From: JBALVT01 sp045110675
GTDB taxonomy: Bacteria > Pseudomonadota > Gammaproteobacteria > Pseudomonadales > Halieaceae
NCBI GenBank assembly: GCA_045110675.1
Contig: JBGCGJ010000011.1
Span: forward strand, 62,001-126,000
Reading direction: 5' to 3'
Length of the DNA: 64,000 nucleotides
The translations under genes were made by a program, and so were the position numbers. Position 1 is the first letter of the stretch. The number at the start of each line of letters is the position of its first letter. Under the pieces are notes generated by a model. That model did not search any database. It was not told where the DNA came from and was given only the letters and a program-made list of their open reading frames with translations. This document shows positions 61,903 to 64,000 of this stretch, in pieces.

Positions 61903-63225
61903 AGGTGCCGTAGATCCAGAGATATTTTCAGCGACGTGTTCAATCGGCCCAGTGCATTGAAATACCAAGCTAAAGTTACTGCCCACGCCTAAAGTGCTCT
62001 CAACCTCGAGTGTCGCATTGTGAGATACGGCAACGTGCTTGACGATCGCCAAACCTAAGCCTGTCCCTCCTGTAGCGGAGGAACGACTGTCATCCACACG
62101 GTAAAACCGCTCTGTTAACCGTGGTAAATGCGCCGCCGCAATGCCCTCCCCGCTATCACGGACGCTTAAATGACATTGATTTTCAATACGTGACCACCGA
62201 ACGGTGACGGGAGCTGTATCCGAACTGTACTTAATCGCGTTTTGTATCAAGTTGGAGACCGCGGAATGGAGCTCTCGATAGTCGCCTGAAATTTTCGCAG
62301 AACATTGAATATCCAAATTGAGAACACGGTCGGCATGTGAATGACTCAGTTCATCGCGGATTTCTTCGAGCATCCGGGAAATATCAACAGGTTCATGCTG
62401 CTCTATATTGCGGACGCTCTCGATTCGCGACAGCCATAGTAAGTCCTTGAGCAGGTTCTCCATACGAGCCGATTGCTGGGACATTTGCTGCAGCGGTTTG
62501 ATGTACCGCGGCTCGAGATTCTCGGCATTGTCCAGAATAGTATCCAGGTAGCCGGTGATCACTGTCAGCGGTGTTCGCAGCTCGTGGGAAACATTAGCCA
62601 CAAAGTCCCTGCGCATTTGTTCCATTCTTGTCATTGCTGTGACGTCCCTGGCAAAAATTAACCGCTCTCCCTCGCCAAATCGAGTCACTTCAATTTGTAA
62701 AAAAAGATCGACTTCGCCGCCGATATTGATCTGCAGAGACTGGCTGTAATCTCCCGCTGTGAAATATTTATGGAATTCTGGCACTCGAATGAGATTCAGT
62801 ATCGCCTGACCACTATCATCGGGATAGCGCAGGCCCAACAACCGCTCGGCCGCTTGGTTGCTCCAGGCAATAGCCCCTTTCTCGTCGACCATAACAGCGC
62901 CGTCGCGCATGGAGGCAAAAGAATTTCGCAGATAATCTACCGTGGACTGCAGTTGTTGACGGGCTTCTTTTTCCTTGCGGCGCAAATGGTAAATGCGGTC
63001 GAAAACATCTCCCCAGATGCCGTAGCCCTCGGGTGGGGCGCTCTCGGGCTGGCTCAACCAGGCCTGTATCCGCCAAAGCTGGTAAAACCAATGGGCCAGA
63101 ACTGCAGCAATACTCAAACTGGCACCGATCAATGCATGCCCGAATAACCAGCCTGTGAACATTCCCAAAAATACCAGGAGAAGAACTCGTCGCAGCGAGG
63201 TCAACCATACTTTTGAGGTTCTCAT
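61897..63225 (-). CDS. phoR: Phosphate regulon sensor histidine kinase
   Basis: Inner-membrane kinase of 442 residues: two N-terminal helices (about 10-47), a basic cytoplasmic linker, a PAS domain (about 95-195), the phospho-acceptor His214 in VSHELRTPL, then the ATP-binding part with NLIQNAIKYSS, DSGEGIAA and GGTGLGLAIV. It starts inside the phoB stop (ATGA overlap). Confidence 0.97.
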   Translation of the reverse strand: MRTSKVWLTSLRRVLLLVFLGMFTGWLFGHALIGASLSIAAVLAHWFYQLWRIQAWLSQPESAPPEGYGIWGDVFDRIYHLRRKEKEARQQLQSTVDYLRNSFASMRDGAVMVDEKGAIAWSNQAAERLLGLRYPDDSGQAILNLIRVPEFHKYFTAGDYSQSLQINIGGEVDLFLQIEVTRFGEGERLIFARDVTAMTRMEQMRRDFVANVSHELRTPLTVITGYLDTILDNAENLEPRYIKPLQQMSQQSARMENLLKDLLWLSRIESVRNIEQHEPVDISRMLEEIRDELSHSHADRVLNLDIQCSAKISGDYRELHSAVSNLIQNAIKYSSDTAPVTVRWSRIENQCHLSVRDSGEGIAAAHLPRLTERFYRVDDSRSSATGGTGLGLAIVKHVAVSHNATLEVESTLGVGSNFSLVFQCTGPIEHVAENISGSTAPL

Positions 63226-63932
63226 TCTGCACGCACGCCTTGAACATAAAACCGGTATCCGGTGCCGCGAACCGTTTCTACGTAAGCGCTGCAGTCAATA
63301 GAGGCGGATTGAAGGGCTTTGCGTAGTCTGCGGATATGTACATCCACAGTCCGCTCCTCCACATAGACATTGTTACCCCACACACGGTCGAGCAATTGGC
63401 TTCGAGTGTAGGCCCGGTCAGGGTGAGTCATGAAAAATTGCAGTAGTCTGAATTCCGTGGGCCCCACCGACAGCTGCTCTTCCTCGACAAAAACGCGCTG
63501 ACTATCACCATCGAGCACAACATCTCCCAACTGGATACGTTCGGATTTTGCCAGGGCTGCGGTTCTACGCAATATCGCTTGAATTCTTGCGATCAATTCT
63601 CTGGGGGCGAACGGTTTGGTCAGATAGTCGTCTGCACCGACCTCCAAGCCTTGAATAATATTGTCCTCGGACGTCTTGGCGGTCAACATAATCACGGCGA
63701 CGTCTCGAGTGTTCTCCTCGCGCTTTAAACGCCGCAATAGTTCAATACCACTGCCCCCAGGCAACATCCAATCCAGCAGAACAATATCCGGGTCCTCGTC
63801 GACGATCTGGCAATGGGCATCATAGGTGTTATCCGCTTCCAGGCAAACAAAACCTGCTAGCTCCAACGCCAGTCGCAGCATATCGCGAATAGATTCATCA
63901 TCATCGACAATAAGAACGGTAACTTCAGCCAT
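63222..63932 (-). CDS. phoB: Phosphate regulon response regulator
   Basis: OmpR-type regulator of 236 residues. Receiver domain with acidic pocket VDDDE, phospho-acceptor Asp54 in LLDWMLPG and Lys in LTKPFAP; winged-helix DNA-binding domain in the C-terminal half (RSQLLDRVWG, ERTVDVHIRRLRKAL). Autoregulated through the Pho box at 63980-63997. Confidence 0.98.
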   Translation of the reverse strand: MAEVTVLIVDDDESIRDMLRLALELAGFVCLEADNTYDAHCQIVDEDPDIVLLDWMLPGGSGIELLRRLKREENTRDVAVIMLTAKTSEDNIIQGLEVGADDYLTKPFAPRELIARIQAILRRTAALAKSERIQLGDVVLDGDSQRVFVEEEQLSVGPTEFRLLQFFMTHPDRAYTRSQLLDRVWGNNVYVEERTVDVHIRRLRKALQSASIDCSAYVETVRGTGYRFYVQGVRAE

Positions 63933-63979
63933 AACAATTTTCCGGTTCGGTACTCACCCGGCTATTAGAAGCGAGATAT

Positions 63980-63997
63980 ATGACAGTATTATGACAG
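63980..63997 (-). promoter_or_regulatory. PhoB box upstream of phoB
   Basis: On the minus strand CTGTCAT AATA CTGTCAT, an exact match to the Pho box consensus repeats, 48 bases upstream of the phoB ATG; TAATAG about 12 bases downstream is a possible -10. It indicates autoregulation of phoBR. Confidence 0.92.
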
Positions 63998-64000
63998 ACT

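Noticed and set aside
1..64000. Search for mobile elements, CRISPR arrays, prophage genes and rRNA
   Set aside because: No transposase, integrase, regularly spaced repeats or rRNA-like sequence was seen.

Overview
The window is a chromosomal segment of a gammaproteobacterium, probably a marine or hydrocarbon-associated member related to the Cellvibrionales/Pseudomonadales. This is inferred from protein resemblance and gene order. The evidence includes a cluster sdhCDAB-sucAB-lpd-sucCD divergent from gltA, a pdxB/epmC/aroC/prmB/sixA neighbourhood like the one I remember from enterobacteria, a PA2817-type gene next to tRNA-Glu/tRNA-Gly and msrB as in Pseudomonas, long-form PstC and PstA, and a CYP153-type P450 with its ferredoxin. 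I saw no insertion sequence, prophage, CRISPR array, rRNA or plasmid function.

Positions 1-21,640 hold mostly accessory and catabolic genes. First comes a deoxynucleoside-use block: the end of deoC, a two-domain aldehyde dehydrogenase of ALDH16 type, a YdcZ-like membrane protein, a concentrative nucleoside transporter and an amidohydrolase/deaminase with a signal peptide. A CYP153-like alkane hydroxylase with its 2Fe-2S ferredoxin follows, then a cation/proton antiporter, a GGDEF-EAL c-di-GMP protein, a TerC membrane protein, and an alpha/beta hydrolase-OsmC fusion behind a two-subunit molybdenum hydroxylase with a Tat-type signal. The last group, 17.9-21.6 kb, pairs a 2-oxoglutarate/Fe(II) oxygenase and an unusual double-CDGSH plus double-cupin protein with a divergent sodium-coupled (NSS) transporter. 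It is the best candidate here for an undescribed pathway.

Positions 21,700-38,500 are core housekeeping genes: tRNA-Ser, queF, an ABC-2 exporter pair, tRNA-Glu and tRNA-Gly, and then a compact run of minus-strand genes (yheU, tusA, epmC, xni, pdxB, an NAD-kinase-like gene, msrB) joined by start/stop overlaps. After gcvR come prmB-aroC, folE, gpsA-sixA-hydrolase-DUF4892 and htpG, the last with a near-perfect sigma-32 promoter.

Positions 38,600-51,600 carry most of the TCA cycle. One nine-gene minus-strand unit (sdhCDAB, sucAB, lpd, sucCD) runs from a recognisable sigma-70 promoter at 49.95 kb to a strong terminator at 38.6 kb. gltA faces away with its own promoter and terminator. A KAS III-like gene, hisC, a second tRNA-Glu and an RhtA-like exporter follow.

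Positions 55,200-64,000 are the phosphate regulon on the minus strand: phoB-phoR, pstS, pstC, pstA, pstB, phoU. Good PhoB boxes lie before phoB and before pstS; the latter overlaps the end of phoR. Four convergent gene pairs in the window share a 4-base overlap of their stop codons, showing how tightly the genome is packed.
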